Assembly (NCBI GenBank): GCA_013399855.1
Contig: VXAY01000769.1
Span: 312 to 64,311 of the forward strand
Direction: 5' to 3'
Source: Oxyruncus cristatus
Taxonomy: Eukaryota; Chordata; Aves; Passeriformes; Cotingidae
Length of the DNA stretch: 64,000 nt
Shown here piece by piece: positions 1 through 14,387 of the stretch. The position numbers and the translations under genes are program-made. The notes beneath the pieces were generated by a model. It was not told where the DNA came from and did not search any database. It saw nothing but the letters and a program-made list of their open reading frames with translations. How positions within the stretch are numbered: the first letter of the stretch is position 1; every line of letters begins with the position of its first letter.

Positions 1-210
1 CCGCCCCCCGGCCCCGCCTTCAGCAGCCGGTTCTTTTCGCTTCCCCCTCCGAGATGCTTTCGCGGCTTCAGAGACGTGTCGGCTCCGGCCGAGGTGGAAA
101 GTTTCGCCTCAGCAGCCAGGTGTTTCGGGGAAAGGGGGTTGCTGCCTGCCTGACGCTTCCTAAAGCTGTCAGTGAGTGGATTCAGCCGACGCGCTGAAGC
201 GTTAATGGCT
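1..210. promoter_or_regulatory. CpG island edge, probable promoter or first exon
   Basis: The first 210 bases are GC-rich and contain roughly twenty CpG dinucleotides, in strong contrast to the AT-rich, CpG-poor sequence that follows. In vertebrates such unmethylated CpG clusters usually mark promoters and first exons. The island is cut by the window edge, so its full size, the direction of transcription and the gene are not visible. A CAG/GTGTTT junction near 119-120 could serve as a splice donor on the plus strand, which would make much of the window a first intron, but this is only a consensus match. No start codon with a convincing reading frame is seen. Confidence 0.55.
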
Positions 211-379
211 GTAATTACCAGGTCTTTCATTAGGACCAAAATGCTCAAATAATCTACACAGCCTATCTGCGATCTAATTTACACTACAGAGACTGCACTC
301 ATTGCAGTAGTTGTTCTGAATACACATAAGCGTTAGTGAGTTTAGAATCGCAACTCCAGTATGTTTTCGTTGCTTGCCC

Positions 380-415
380 TTTTTTTTTTTTTTTTTTTTT
401 TTNTTTTTTTTTTTT
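380..415. repeat. Poly-T tract with one ambiguous base
   Basis: A run of about 36 thymines is interrupted by a single undetermined base at 403. It lies in the shore of the CpG island. On the minus strand it reads as a poly-A tail, but no recognisable retrocopy precedes it. The ambiguous base probably reflects sequencing difficulty through the homopolymer. Confidence 0.9.
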
Positions 416-2253
416 AATGCCCCTCTTGGCTATCAAATGAAATTTCATTCAAGCTGAGAGGCCCTGATTTGCCAGCCCAGCTGCCGCATAGCTCTGTTTG
501 TAGGGTGTGACTACCGCGAGACCTCTGGGAGGTGCCTTCAGGGGTGCCACAAGTGACTGGCTCTGGTCTCGGCTGTGTTGGCGGGGATTGGTTCAGTGAA
601 GCTCTGATAGCCTAAAACTGGTGATGGTAGTAACTGCTTTACAGTCCTTACGGTAAAATAGGGATAGCACAGAGGGGAATCAAGCTCCTAAGTTAAAGCG
701 TCTGTTTATTTTATAAGACACATATGTAGCCTGGACAGAGGTTGCTTTTCTTTGGAGGACTACTTTTTGGGTGGTAGTGAAATGAGATACTTCACTCTTA
801 GTGATTTCCAGTACATCCTTACATATAATATTCTAAATGTTTCCTTAGCTACAATGCGTGTTACACAAGAATCTAAAAACAAATGCATGCTGATTCCTGT
901 AAGTACACAGCCAAGACTGGAACAGGGAAATTCTGACTCGTTTGACAAAAATGCTTTCTGTTCACTTTACTAACATGCAAATATGGTACACGATGACTTT
1001 AATACTTTCAAATGTCTATTAGTTTAGTGCAATTGAAGTTTTACCATGTGTTGCCAGTATTTGCATTCTGCTTAGAAATATTCAAAATACTGTAAAATAA
1101 CATAATTGTATGAGCCCCTCCAGTCTTTCAGGTCACCAAAAAAGTGTGATTGATGTACTATCTGCCAGTACTTTTGTGTATGTGGTTTTACAGCTGATAT
1201 AGACTTACAGACCGCTTGACACAGTAGTTTCTGGGTCATACATTTCATTAACTCTTTCCTATCGAGTACATCACAATTTCAGTTTGAGAATAGTCTGTAT
1301 GAAATACAAAGTACTAAGAAAGTTCCTTACCTTCCATCTCCTAAGGCTTATTAAGCACGTAGTAGATTATGCCATTTTAGCGAACACCGGAATAAAAGGA
1401 GCAATGGAATATATGGTAATCAGATACCTCTTCTTTCTTGCTCTTGCAACTCATCCATACATATGGATTATAATCTGTTAAAGTGTAGTTTCTTTTTAGT
1501 TTAAAAGAATGACTTGTAAGAATGGTAAAGGAATATACCTTACAAATTATTGTTTTGCTTGATAAAAAAAACTTACTTAAAATTTTATTACAGAAGTATG
1601 TTTTGAATTACTTAACATTTTCCAAAAATATGTTTTGATATAAAATATATTAGAAAACTTCTTTGTAGAAGAAAATGGCTTTATTACACTTTTACTTGGA
1701 CAATCAAACTAAAAGAAGTACACCCTGAGTGGCTCCATTAGTTATGTAGTTAGTTACAAAAACAATTTCTCAGTGTTGATGGTTTTCTTGTGCTAAATAT
1801 TTAGTCTGTTATGAAGGTTTGTTTACCCAAGTAGTTTATAACCAGTATTGTAACGTCTTACCTGTTTATTTTTAAACAAATAGAAAATATTTGCACACTT
1901 GTAAAGCATGCACATAAGTTGGAAATTGTGCAAGAAAACAGTAAAGGTAGTGCTAAATAACAGACTTTATGGAAGAGACTATCAGTGGTAACCTTTGTCA
2001 CCACTGTCCTATGGGTACTTGCCAGCTTGTTGTTGAGTGACATTTGTCTAGTTCTGTTCATGTTTTTGCATTGTAATGGGGACGTTAAGACTTACTTGCA
2101 TAAACAATATATACACTTTTCATATCTCAAACATTGACATTTCCGTATATCTTAATTTAGCAGGCGAAATACATCAGGATTTTTAACACCCAAACCACGT
2201 GGAGTCTTGTTCAGCACATTGTTTAGAGAGAAATGTGAAGCAGATGCAGATAA

Positions 2254-2291
2254 ATGTGGTGTATATCAGGTCCTGATGTGGTGTATATCAG
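2254..2291. repeat. Short direct duplication, 16 bp at 22-bp period
   Basis: The motif ATGTGGTGTATATCAG occurs at 2254-2269 and again, exactly, at 2276-2291. The 6 bases between the copies are unique. It looks like a local slippage duplication. Confidence 0.9.
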
Positions 2292-4124
2292 ATTGTTTCA
2301 CAGTTCTTTTGTACATGTGGAACAGAACCAGTGGCGTATTGACATGATCGTGGTAGAGAGACTACTTGAACTCTCTTAGACTGTCTTTATTTACTCATTG
2401 TTAGTTCCCTTTGTTCTAAGGAGACATTAGAAGATGTATACAATTTTAGAACATATAAGTGGACTCAGCAGAACGTTATTGGAGATGAAAGCAATACTAA
2501 TTTCCCATTAGTGTAATTAGAATTGGTAATAGATACTTTCGTATACCTACAGTAGAGCTGTCAGGAAATAGTCTCTACTTACATGACCGACTGGTGTACC
2601 CCAGCGAACACAAGTTGTTTTCATTCTGATTATTTGATACTTCCTTTTTAAGTTGATGAATTGAATTCCTATTTGAGTTCCCAAATATGTCTTGTTTGAT
2701 ACTGTATTGTATAAGAGAACTCCAGTGGAGAAAACTGCAAACAATTTGAAACTCTCCTCCTTCTTGACATCATGTGTTATATAAATTAAAACCTAAGTTC
2801 TGTATTCAGTAGACTTCTGACATTTCACCGTGACTTTTTTTTAGGAGAACTTTCACAACTTTAACTCCTATTCTTATTTAACGTAGTATTACTCTGAAAT
2901 ATTCTTTTAGCCTCTCACTTATCAATTCTGTCGTTTTCAGTAAGGCACTAACATATCTACTTAATGCCAAACAAATTTTAAGTCACTTAGTATTCCACAG
3001 GTCTTAATCACTTGCCAAAAGTTAAAGCTGTATGCTGCTTATGAGGAGCCTGGTTACTACTAACTTCCAGCAAAGACAGCCAAAGATAAGGAAAGTTCAG
3101 GGCCTTAGGGGAATCACTTAGCAACTTTGAGAGTTACATACTTAATCACAATGCTCATAATGGATTTTAATTGTAAATAATTGTTTATTTTGTCATCTAG
3201 TTACAGATATAGCTTTGTAATATATGCTTTCTCCCCACACACACTTCGTCTCACAGTGCAAAATAGTGGCATCTAAGCAGGTTTATTTCACTGAAACTTT
3301 TAATTGCGAATCAGCATGTTAACAACCACTGTTTGAACAACAGGCCTTTTAAAAACTGTTTATATGTTTACAATTTCTTGTCATCATATTATCTTGGTTT
3401 CTTTTTTACTTGCTCTACTAAACAGTGATTAGGGACTCCTTTAAACACTGCAGTTGTGGTGCTGGCATTTTTTTCTTTGTTTTTTATTTTTTAAGAGGTG
3501 CTGGTCCCTATCAGTAGAATTAGCAGAATCAGTACAGGAATTTCTGATCAGCATTATTTCTGTGCTTGGGGTATTGACTTCTAAGCCAATTCCGTAATTC
3601 TTCATGAAAAATCCCAATGCCTTTTCACATTGGAAATGTACTGTTTAGTGAAGAAAAATATTTATCATACTAGAGTGGGCTGACACACTAATCAGAATTA
3701 GATGCATTTCCTGTAAAGTCTTATTTCCATGAAAGTGAAATATGTAGAAATTAATTTCTGAAAAAAATTATTTGTACAGTAGCCAGTTTTATTTTGTAGT
3801 ATTTCAAACGCTAATCAGTCTGTTGCAATATAGAAGCGTTTTGACTAGTTAGTTATCATGTATGTGAATTGTATCTATGAACTAAATGGGTCAGTTTCCT
3901 CATAAATGTGCACATATACCCAGCAGCCTTGACAGGACCCAAAATTCATCCATTAAGGGTGCAATCAGTTTAACCATGCAGGAAAGCACCATCTTTTTTC
4001 TTGCTTATGTACAGACACACACGTACACAGAGATGCTTATCTCAAAGGCCACTTTTTATAATCACAGAGCAACTCTAAAGAATTAAGTTTTTCACAACTT
4101 TTAGCTAAGCAAATATCCTACAGT

Positions 4125-4141
4125 ATAATAATAATAATAAA
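4125..4141. repeat. ATA microsatellite
   Basis: About five to six consecutive ATA units followed by an A-rich stretch. A simple sequence repeat with no evident function. Confidence 0.85.
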
Positions 4142-7100
4142 AACAATTCATAAGTGCAGTGTCACAAAAATATGGGAACATTATTATTAAGTATAAACAT
4201 TTACATTAGTGAATTCTTTCATATATTTGACTTTAATACTCTTTAGTGAAAGTGTACAGAAGTATTTTCAATTTTCTGTTCTCATTATGCATTATATTAA
4301 ATATTTTGCAATTAGTTTTTAAAAGTGACCCACATTTGACCTTCAGTAACAAATTATGATGAAAGAGGGGCTAATTAAACATGAAATGGATGGATCGTTG
4401 ATGCTTTAATTATCTTTATTTAACACAAAGTGTTCCACTGATAAGTGCAGCTTTTATTTTTTTCCTCTCCAGTAAAATCGTCTTGTACAGTGCAAATGAC
4501 TAAGTTACCACTGAATCATTCTGTGCTCCCAGGAGATGTACAAAGCCGAAAGGGACAGGATCTGAGTAAAGGAGGATTCATGCTCTGAATAAGTAAAGAA
4601 CAGTACTATTATAGGCAAGGGGTAGCAAGAAACATCTTTAAAAGGATAGAATCTGATTTATCAACTCAGACAGCTCTCTGGCGTTGTACCTACTGTTCTG
4701 AACCTGGGTTATAACCACTGTTAGCAGTTTGACTATCGCAATGTCAGTCTTTGTGCTGTAGCAATGTATTTCTGAGTGTGATTCTTTCCCTTTCTCTCGT
4801 TTTTTTTGTGTGTTTTTTTTTTTCAAATTTATATTTCGTTGCCTTGTTTTCTAATATTTGGGATATTTGCTCATTTGACCATCAGTACAGCTGTGTTCCT
4901 GAGAAATACCCGCAGCTTCAGATGGGTTTTCCTTTAAGTATTTTCTTTCAAAAGTTTTAGAAAGTTTATGTATTTAGTGATCCGCTGGGCTACTTTGAGC
5001 TGTAAAACTAATCAATTTGGTTTTGCGTTAAAATATAAAAGAAAAGCAACAAACTTCAGCAGTAGTTAGCATTATGCTTATAAGTCAATTAAATCCTTGA
5101 CATGCACTGTGAACTCTTCTCTATGAACTCTTCGCTGAACATTTTAGTATTTAATTACTAATCTTAACAGGATTAACATAATTTTCTTTGACTGTATATG
5201 TATAGGAAATACTGATGCAGGCATTTGAGCAAGTACAGTACAATAGCTAGCAGGCTGTTTTTCTAAGTAAGTCTGCTTCCAACATAAACTGTTTAAAGCT
5301 GCAAGGTATTTTCCTTTTTTTCAGTCTTAGGCCACATATAATATGTTCCATGTCATTTATATTATACATCTCTCCATTTTTAAAAATTTATTACCTTTTT
5401 AGGTGTTTTTATCTGACTGTGTGCTGAGGGGATAGTATTCTTGTATTTTTCTTCCTGGATTTTTCTTTCCTGAAAGAGTAGATTTGTTGTCTATCTGTTA
5501 TCAGACTTTGGACTTTGTAGCATATACTATATATCCATTGCAATCAATAATTGAAAGGACATCAATAGACCAACAGCTACTATTAAGGATCAAAATAAAG
5601 CTTTTATTATTGTTATTTTCATATACATTTTCTTTTTTTTTTTTTTTTTAATTTGTAAAAGAAAATTTGACATTCGTCCACATATATTTCAAACTAGGTC
5701 TGACGTACTGTCTGCCATACAGTTCAGGAAACAGAGACGTCCCAAGGTCACTTTCATTTGAGTAACTAAGGTTAGTTGGGGCATCTAAAATGTGATTTAG
5801 AAGAACAGAATAATGCATAGGAGGTTTTAAAACTTTTTTATTTCTTATTTTAATACAATTTCCTCTATAAATATTTATCTAAGAGCAGGCCACGAACACA
5901 GGTCAAAATCTCAAAATGTGGTTATACCGAAGTACCAGTTAGTCAAGTTCCTGAATTATGTCAGTGACACACACTGAAGTTATCCAACTGTGTGGAACTG
6001 TGCTTAACATGAGTCATTTGCTCACTCCTATGTGGCCGTTTTCACTGAGGAGGTCTACAGTTCCAATTCAGAACAACTTCTGAATGTATTAAAAAATAGG
6101 GAATTAGCTGTATATATAGCATATATGAACAGAAGTGAAGGAACCACTTTATTATTATTTTTTGTAGAAGGAGAAGATAGAAAAACTTAAGAGTAAGTTT
6201 TGGGTTTTACAAGTTTGAACAGAAACAATGTGCTGTCCCCATCTAAAACTGAAAGGTAAATAAAAGTCATGTACTTTCTCTTATTATTGTTTATGTCAGT
6301 CAAGAAATCCTCTCACTTATGTAACGCAGCTGTTTTGTAGTCATTAGTTTGTAAGATGCTGCAGCATAGCCCCAAAAGTACAATTCAGTTCTACTCAGAG
6401 TGGATCACAAATGGCACAATGCTTAGAAACTGAAGAAAAGCATTATCTTTGTCTTTCAAAACTTAATTCACCTTATTGACTACTGACTAGAGTGGGTACA
6501 TTTCTTAAAGGCAAACATTTTTCTGTCAGATGAGATTTTGTTACAGATTTAATGTTCTGAATCTAACAACTTAATGTCTGAGTTTGTAATGCTTGAATGA
6601 AAGGAATGTGTGGATGCAAGTGGCATTCTTGCAATATTAGAAAGCAATAAAATTAGTATTTAGCAAAGTATTTGATATAGCCTCTTTTATTATCTACAGA
6701 TAATTATAGATAATGTAAAGTCAATTTTTTAAGACTAGGTACAGAACGTAGGTGCTATTTGGTGTGCTGAAAATCATTCATAGAATATGTTTTAGAACTA
6801 GAATACAGACATGCTGATTCCATCTACCAAAAATTCAGAGGCAGTTTTATCTTGCAGTCATGTCTGAATCATATCCTTTATGGTACCACCTTATAAGTAA
6901 CAAAATACCTGCCATCTGACAGGATAATTATTTCTGCATTACACACTCACGTGATGATTGTGGAGAGTCTGCCATAAACACTGTGAAAATCAGGTTCTTG
7001 ACTGGGATTATGGCCAGGAAGTGTATTCTGTGTTATGTGCCAAATATTTTCTCTGTGGTAGCACTTGTCAGAGAGTAATGGGAGGGGCTGCCATAATGTA

Positions 7101-8086
7101 TTCTGTTTATCCATGTATAAATGTCAAGGACTTTTCAGCCCTGGAGCAGTGTAAAATATGAGAATTAGCCCCTACTTCCTCTGGATACCACATCTTGAGA
7201 GGCAGAACTTCTTTAAAGCAGCCTAAAGACTCATCCTTGGGGAAAAGATCCGTTATCAGGAGAGTGCTTTTACAGGAATACAGTTGGTGTAGAATTGTGT
7301 TTCTGAGCTCAGTGTGATGCTGGAAAAATGAACCAAAGGAAATTATGGAGACTGTCTTGGTAGTCTGGTTGTGAATCAGCTGTCTAAACACATGCATCCT
7401 AATGTCAATTTAGATACCTGAAGTTTCTTAGCTGTCTGCACAGAGCTGTACAGACAGGGTGTATGATGCAAGACCTGCGTGTCTTCTGGGACACTCTTCC
7501 ATAGCTGCAGCTCAAGGCCAAACAAAAAAGCAATCACTAAATCCTTTGGTTTACTTAAAGGAACAATAATTAAAACTAAATTAAGTACTCTGCATGTAGT
7601 GCATTTTGTCAGGCTTCAAAATTATTTTTCTTGTGAGAACATAAGCACAATTTCCAAATGTGTGTGTGCACCATACACATGCATATTAATAGAATCTGTG
7701 TGTGCAGATACATGTTCACATATATACTGATATTAGGTTAACAAGTTATTTTTTAATTGACACAAACTCTTTCTGGTCTCACAGACACAATACTGACAGC
7801 AGTTAGCTTAACTGAACTTCATCTTCAGACCTCTCAGGCTGATGTTTACCTCATTTTAGGTGAAACAAAAAGTTCCACAAAAGTCAATCAAATTTAACTA
7901 ATATTAATAGTGGTAAATTGTGTCAGATGTTATAATATTCAGAAACTGCTTCATATTTAAACAAAATATAGATAGAGAAACCAGTTTATCAGTTTGGACA
8001 TCATACATCAAATACCCTGCATTTAAGTTATCCGTATGTATATATGTATCATTTGCAAAATAACAGAGTAGGTTTTCATCATCATT

Positions 8087-8116
8087 TTACATCAAAATGT
8101 ATTACATCAAAATGTA
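8087..8116. repeat. 15-bp direct duplication
   Basis: The motif TTACATCAAAATGTA is present twice back to back, at 8087-8101 and 8102-8116. The outer ends TTTTACAT and ATGTAAAA are complementary, so the block could also fold on itself. Confidence 0.85.
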
Positions 8117-11100
8117 AAATTACTTTTGTAAAAGGGTCTGGAAATGATGTAGTTTTAATGACGTTTAAAAAAAAATAAGATTTTACTACTGAACACATTC
8201 CTAAACTAATGGTACAGCAAGCGTATATTTGTCGAGCTACCTTTGTTGATTTATGCGATAGGTCACGTTGTTTATCCATGGAGCTGTGTGTTACTGCTTG
8301 TAGGCGTATTTATGAGAAAGATTTGGCCTGGAAACTCCCATCAACTTTATAATGCTAAACTTTGCCACTCAGTTGAAATCTGGCCATTTGCTTGGGAAAA
8401 TCTGTTTAGTTTATTGCAAGTCCCATTTTAAATACTATATTTAACAAGAGAAAATACTTCTGTAGTTTTCAGTCTTTCTAAAGATGAAAGACAAGAATGG
8501 AAATATAGATAATAAACCAACAGCAAATGAAACCATTAGTTAGTTCATCTGGTGCCAATGTTTTCATGGTGATATTTTAAGTCCCTATTTTCCCACCTTT
8601 ATCAGACAAAACTTTCATGTCTCCTGGTTTCAACATACATTTGATCTCATTATGTCACGCCTACTCTAAGGGAAGTTACACTGTTATAAAATTTATGAGT
8701 AATGAAACAGTGAATCAGTTTCCTTATCTCCATCCATGTATTCCAAATTGGTTATAATGGCATAATGTGTGCCATGCATGATAGAGAGGATATCCGTCAT
8801 CCTGTTGAATTAGAAAAATGCTATTTTCGATGAGCATGTAATTATATTCCAGTTGCAGTAGAAGTTTACAGAAGGACAGTAATTGATTTCCTTGAGAGAG
8901 AAATATTTATTTTTCAAGTAATATTGTGAGCTCTTTTACAGAAGGAATTATTTCAGTGGAAACTAGAAGTCTCTACTTAACAGGGCACTACATGCTCAGC
9001 CTCTGAACCTCAACCCAGATCTTGGGTAAGATCTGTCACATAGATTTAGAAAATTCACTCAGAAGGCTCCTCTGACTATATTAAGGTTTTTCTTCCTGCA
9101 ACTTAAGGGCCTGAATCGACCATTTTATTTTAATAGAATTTTTCTGACTATAAATAAAATTCAGCTATTTCTAGAGCAGGTGTTAATTCGTGTGAGTAAA
9201 AGTGACAGCGATGGGGGTGAAACAGAGCAGTACCTGCTTTCATAGAGGCTTTCAACTATGAGAGTTTTTCCTAGGAATTGCAGCACATTGTCTGGGTCAT
9301 GTATTTTATTCAATTTATTAATATATACATAAAAAATAGAATAGCAAAACATATCTGAAATATCTAACTACAGTGCAGATGTGAGTAGTACTTTATAGGT
9401 TGACAGAGAACTGCTGAGGTGCTGTAGGTTTTTCACCAGCATGTGGGTTTATGTAAAGGGTGGGTTAACTCAGTAGGTTCAGGCCTGACACTGGCAGCTC
9501 CCTTGAGCAAACATGAAACCACCATAGCTTTGTGCAACACCGTGATTCATTCTGTTTAAATTCTCCAGGTCCATATGTGCGATGGTATGTTACTAAAATA
9601 ATTGTTACGTGCGGTGTTTTTTTACGTGAATTAAAGAAAAAAACACAAACAACAAAAGAGACCTTTAATTTAGATGTGAAGGAAACTTGTGTAGGTATTT
9701 ACAAAAGGGATTCGCCTTTGCCATCCTATGTTTTACATATATCACTGGACACTTATGTAGTTTGTTCTTTTTTTGTGCAAGACCAGTTCTTTAAATAATT
9801 ATTTATGACATGTTGTTAGTATTCTGGATCCTTGTGTTTGTTCCCTAGTGCAGATGAAAAGATAAGCAACAATGTAAAACTACTCTATGCAGAATAAATG
9901 AAGAAGAGTTTGGTTTTCATTGTATTGCAAAATGTTTTATTACTTATGGTCTTACATACAAGGAGACAGGGGATGTTTTATTCAATTGACCCTTTGGACA
10001 CTGCTGAATTAATTGAAAATTCACCTTGGACTTCCTAATGCTGAATATTAGTGCACCTTTCTAGGAACCTTGAATGCTAAATTTATATATTTTTTTTCTA
10101 TTCTAGTTCTTAATTAAATATATAAATTGACTGAACTCTTTAAAATATATGGTAAACTTCCTGGAGAATTAATGTTACAGAAGTATGAAAGGGCTGGCTA
10201 AAGCATCACTTTACCAAATGTTTCTAAAAGGCTTTATGTATTTATAAGACTTCACGATCTACTATTGATGCAAATTACTAGGGATAAAAGAAAATCCATC
10301 TGTTATCAAAGAAAAAAATAAATTAAATAAGTCCAAGGATTCGAAAGACTTAGCATTAAGGACTAAGTATTCATACTTTGTGATGGGTTTATAGTAATTG
10401 ACAGTAGAAAAGACTTCCTTTTAGCATTCACAATGTGGGTTATTTTTTTTTTTTAAACTGAAGAAAACGACTCTGCCATAAAACATACCCTTCTCATGTA
10501 ACATACCCTGTTTCATTTCATAATTTCATATTCTTCACTAAAATGTCTCAATTAAAATATGACCTATACCATTTCTTGTTGTGTTGGGCATTACTAGTTT
10601 TGTTATTATTACCCTTACATTTAATCAAATTGTCTGTAGCTAAATAAATAGCATTTCACCAAGAGCCGTTGGTTTTCAATCAGCTAGGAAACAGATTACT
10701 GGCCTGAGAACAGATCTAAGGCTAGTGTCTCCAATCTGCAACTAATTGTGTGCTGATAATAGTACTGCCCACAGGCAAATCTTACTTGCTGTCCTGATCT
10801 ATGATAGATTTTCCTCTATGTTAATATTACAGCAGATGGAGACATTTTGTAATACTGTTACAGTTACTATATTTAATCTTTCCTTTTTAATTGGAAATAT
10901 ATACTGTTTGGAGATACTATCTCCATGTTTCATTTCTGAAAAGAAATGTAGAAAAGAAAAATCTCAAGAAAAACATTATAGCCATGCTTTTTCCTTTACC
11001 TTCTCTTCTTAAAACAGTTGCTTCTTTAAAAGATAAAGTACAGTTGATACTTAAATATTTACATGTGATGTTACGTATTCTACTGCTTATCTCAGAGGGG

Positions 11101-11306
11101 TGAGGAACGTGTCTGACAAACTGCAGCACGAAGTAGTGCTTCACTCTCTCTTTGTGGTGTGGGGGCTGTTGGGGGTGCAGGTGCCAGGGTCTTCTCTGGA
11201 TCACTTGCAGACCACATACTCCCCATATATAGTATATATCCAGGTAACTTTATTAAGACTTTATAGATATTTGCATTTTTCCAGCGTGAAGCTGATGAAG
11301 GTGACT

Positions 11307-11329
11307 ACTGGAGTACGCAGTACTCCAGT
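11307..11329. repeat. Perfect 10-bp inverted repeat, 3-base loop
   Basis: ACTGGAGTAC at 11307-11316 is followed by the loop GCA and its exact reverse complement GTACTCCAGT at 11320-11329. In DNA or RNA this would form a compact hairpin. No run of T residues or mature-miRNA-sized stem follows, so I do not call it an RNA gene. Confidence 0.9.
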
Positions 11330-14218
11330 TCTGTACCAAGACTCCATCATTTCAGGCACTTCACGAATGCAGAACATACTGTAAAAGCTGCTTTTAAGCA
11401 AAGGATACATAGAGGGTAGAATAGCACATACTGCAGTCAGCCCATTATAGTGTTCTGGAAGAAAACTGTCTTCTGGGCTGTGTACATTGTTCTTGTGAAA
11501 CGATTCCAACAGTTTCAAATCTGTTTTTTTCACCTTGCTAGTTATGCAAACAGCTCTTCACTTTTTCTCTAAAGCAAGTGGGAATTGTTCACTGTCACAA
11601 ATAATAAATAACAAGAGTACCTGATCTGCAGAGCATGGAAGTGATAAAAACACATGCTTATGAGTGCTTGAGATTTCACAGCTATTAATTCTGAACTTTT
11701 TGATTGCAGTTCTGTTTTACAAGAGTGGATGCTGTTAGGGCAGCAGTACACAGTGACAGTGAAGGATTATGACAACATGCATTTGTCACTGTAAGCTTGA
11801 TAAATTCAGTGTAAGAGATGGTCAGAAAATGCCCCTAAACCTGAAGTCATAAAATACATTTTGCCTTTACTGAAAATAAAAATATTGAACATTTTTTTAT
11901 TACTGCTAAGGATCTTTAGTAGTAATTTAATACTAATATGAGTATGTTTGAGGAGATTTCTTTGTGTGTAATGAAGTGTATAGCTGTTGCCTACATCAGT
12001 GAATTTCTTAACATGTACATTGAGGAGTTTATGCCCAGAATGCTGTTGAATATACAAGGTGTATTCACATACAGAAGGGTCCCTTACAAAAGGTCAGAAA
12101 CTACTACACCATGTTTGTCATTAGTAAAAGTCACAAAAACTCTTCAGGCTTTCATGAACGTTATAGAACATTTTTAAAGGCACCTTAGCACTTGAAGTCT
12201 AAATTACAAATTTTCCTAAAATTATACTCCCGAACTACTTCTAAGTAAGTCAAAATGTGGTACATCATGTCCTCCATTTTGAGATTGCAGCATTCACAGT
12301 GTGGTAGGAATGTTTCAAATCAGAAACCCCACTTTTGGCTTATGGGTAGAAATAGGGATTTCAGTAATAATTGTGCATCATTCTGAAATTTTATACTATG
12401 AGACAGCAGAACACAAAGAATCCGAATGCTGAATCTGTAGTATTTATGCTCAAATTTTACAGCAATAACAGTGAAAATAAATTCTGTGTTATACTGTAGA
12501 AAGTCCTGAATAAAGGAAGCAATTGAGTAAGAACATGTCTAGAAATGTTAGTCCTTCATTTTTTAATCTTTATCATTGTAGGGAATTCATCTTCAGCTTT
12601 TCTGAAATCCTCACTGAGCTGGTCATTTTTTTCACGTTTTCAGAACATCATCAAAGCCATGCTAATCTGGACCAAGGGCATGTTTCAGAGTCCTTGAATC
12701 TCTGAAGAAAACATTTTACTGTCTGTTCTGTTTTTGACATATTAGAGATTCACCTCAAACTTCTATAAAACATATAGAGAGGACAGTTTGATTATTTACA
12801 AGGCAGGTGTTATAGGTTACAATCAACAGTTTATAGTTCATCACAAGATTAATAGGAAAGGGTTGCAGATCCAAGAGGCATATGTTGTCCCATCTTTAGG
12901 CACTGTAAGCCTGTAATCTGGAGGAGGAAAAGGAAAGATCTCATGAGAAAAGGAAATCCAGATTTTTTTTTCCTGTAGTGTAAAACTGTAGGTATTTCAT
13001 TTGTGCCACAAAGGAAAGGCCTAGCATTTAAGCAGGACTTTTCTCATAGAAAAGGAGGAGGGTTAGAGTTCTGCCTTTTTCATTTTTCTTTCTTTTTTTC
13101 TCCCTAGAATTTTCTTTGTAACTCAGAAAGAAGAGGTATTTTTTAATCATTCAACACTCTAGATTCTGACAAAGTCTTTCAATAAATAATTAAAAAAATA
13201 TTTGGGAATAACTTTTTCCAGTAAAACTGATGCTCTCTACTTTCCTCTTCATTTTTATCAAAAGCAGTACACTTTTAAGACACTGGGTCATATAACTAGG
13301 AAAACAGCACCTTTCTATGCTTTTAGGAATGCCTACTTATTTTTTCTATGCTTATATTTGGAATGATTTTGAAGCATATACTTACATGAAGCATAAACTA
13401 GGTAACTATTACAAAGACATAAAGGAAGAAAATAAAGAGAACCTGTGATGGAAACAATTGCTCCCAAAATCTCTCCAGTTTTAATTTTTTTTAAACATGA
13501 AAATTCTGATTACAAAATTAATCTAGTGAACCTTAATCACTTATATGTTGGCTTTATATAAAGCTGTTTTAAGAGCCAAAAAAAGACAAGTTTTGAGAGC
13601 CAAATAAAATAAATATGTTAAATTGTTTGGTGTTTTGGAGGGAGAACTTTTCTTGAGGAGCAGTGGAATACATATACTGACGTATATGGGAGTTTTGCTC
13701 ACATGTAACGTACCATGGACTCCTATATTATCTGCCTTCTAAATCACAGTTTTTGTGCTCTGCTTTTTTAGTCTTACCTTCCCAGTGGAAGTGTAAAGTT
13801 TTCTAGATTTTCATTTCAGTCTCTCTTCTTCACACCAAATCAGTTTATTTTTCTAATACTATAGGAGTCAGATACTGCCATGCAGTAAGGGGCCAAATGT
13901 TAAGAAAATGTGGAGTCTGAATATTATTTAAATTTTGTTTTTTCTGTTGGATTGCAGGAAGTCGTGGAGTTCTATAAATACGTTACTATTAGTTTCTTTT
14001 TGTTGTTTTTGCGGTCATTTGTTTTTATTTTTAATTAACATCTGCCCTAAAACCTTAAATATTTGAAGATTATAGTGTAAATGGTGAAAGATAAAACAGT
14101 GAAGACAGGAAAGATATTCATTTCTGTAAATGTCCCTGTCCCATAGGGTAGCAGCACACGTATGTATGACTTCTTGGACACTATTTTCCTAAAGAGGGGT
14201 TTTATATCTTTATAATAA

Positions 14219-14387
14219 TGACAAAACCAAAGGGAAAAAACAAACCAAAACCAAACAGCCTAACAAAAAACAAAAACAAAAATAAAAACAAACAAAAAAA
14301 AAACCAACAAAAAAAACCTCAAAACCCCCCAAGCCCAAACAAACAAAAAACCCCAAACAAACAAACAAAAAAACCCCTGCAAAAATG
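14219..14387. repeat. A/C-rich low-complexity tract
   Basis: About 170 bases made almost only of A and C, in irregular AAAC and AAACC units. The long open frame that runs through it, rich in Lys, Pro, Asn and Gln, is a by-product of the composition and not a gene. Similar T/G-rich tracts on the plus strand occur elsewhere in the window (15.29, 19.86, 21.5, 25.2, 28.2, 42.8 and 59.5 kb). Confidence 0.9.

Larger units (their letters stand above)
600..14217. other. AT-rich non-coding DNA, no gene recognised
   Basis: This stretch has no open reading frame above about 96 codons, and the short frames show no domain, conserved motif or codon bias that I can recognise. It holds only small repeats: a duplicated 16-bp motif at 2254-2291, an ATA microsatellite near 4125-4141, a duplicated 15-bp motif at 8087-8116 and a perfect hairpin at 11307-11329. 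It is best read as intron or intergenic sequence. Very small exons cannot be excluded by eye. Confidence 0.6.

Noticed and set aside
119..126. Splice donor consensus CAG/GTGTTT in the CpG island
   Set aside because: Not listed as a feature because such matches are frequent by chance and no acceptor or reading frame supports it.
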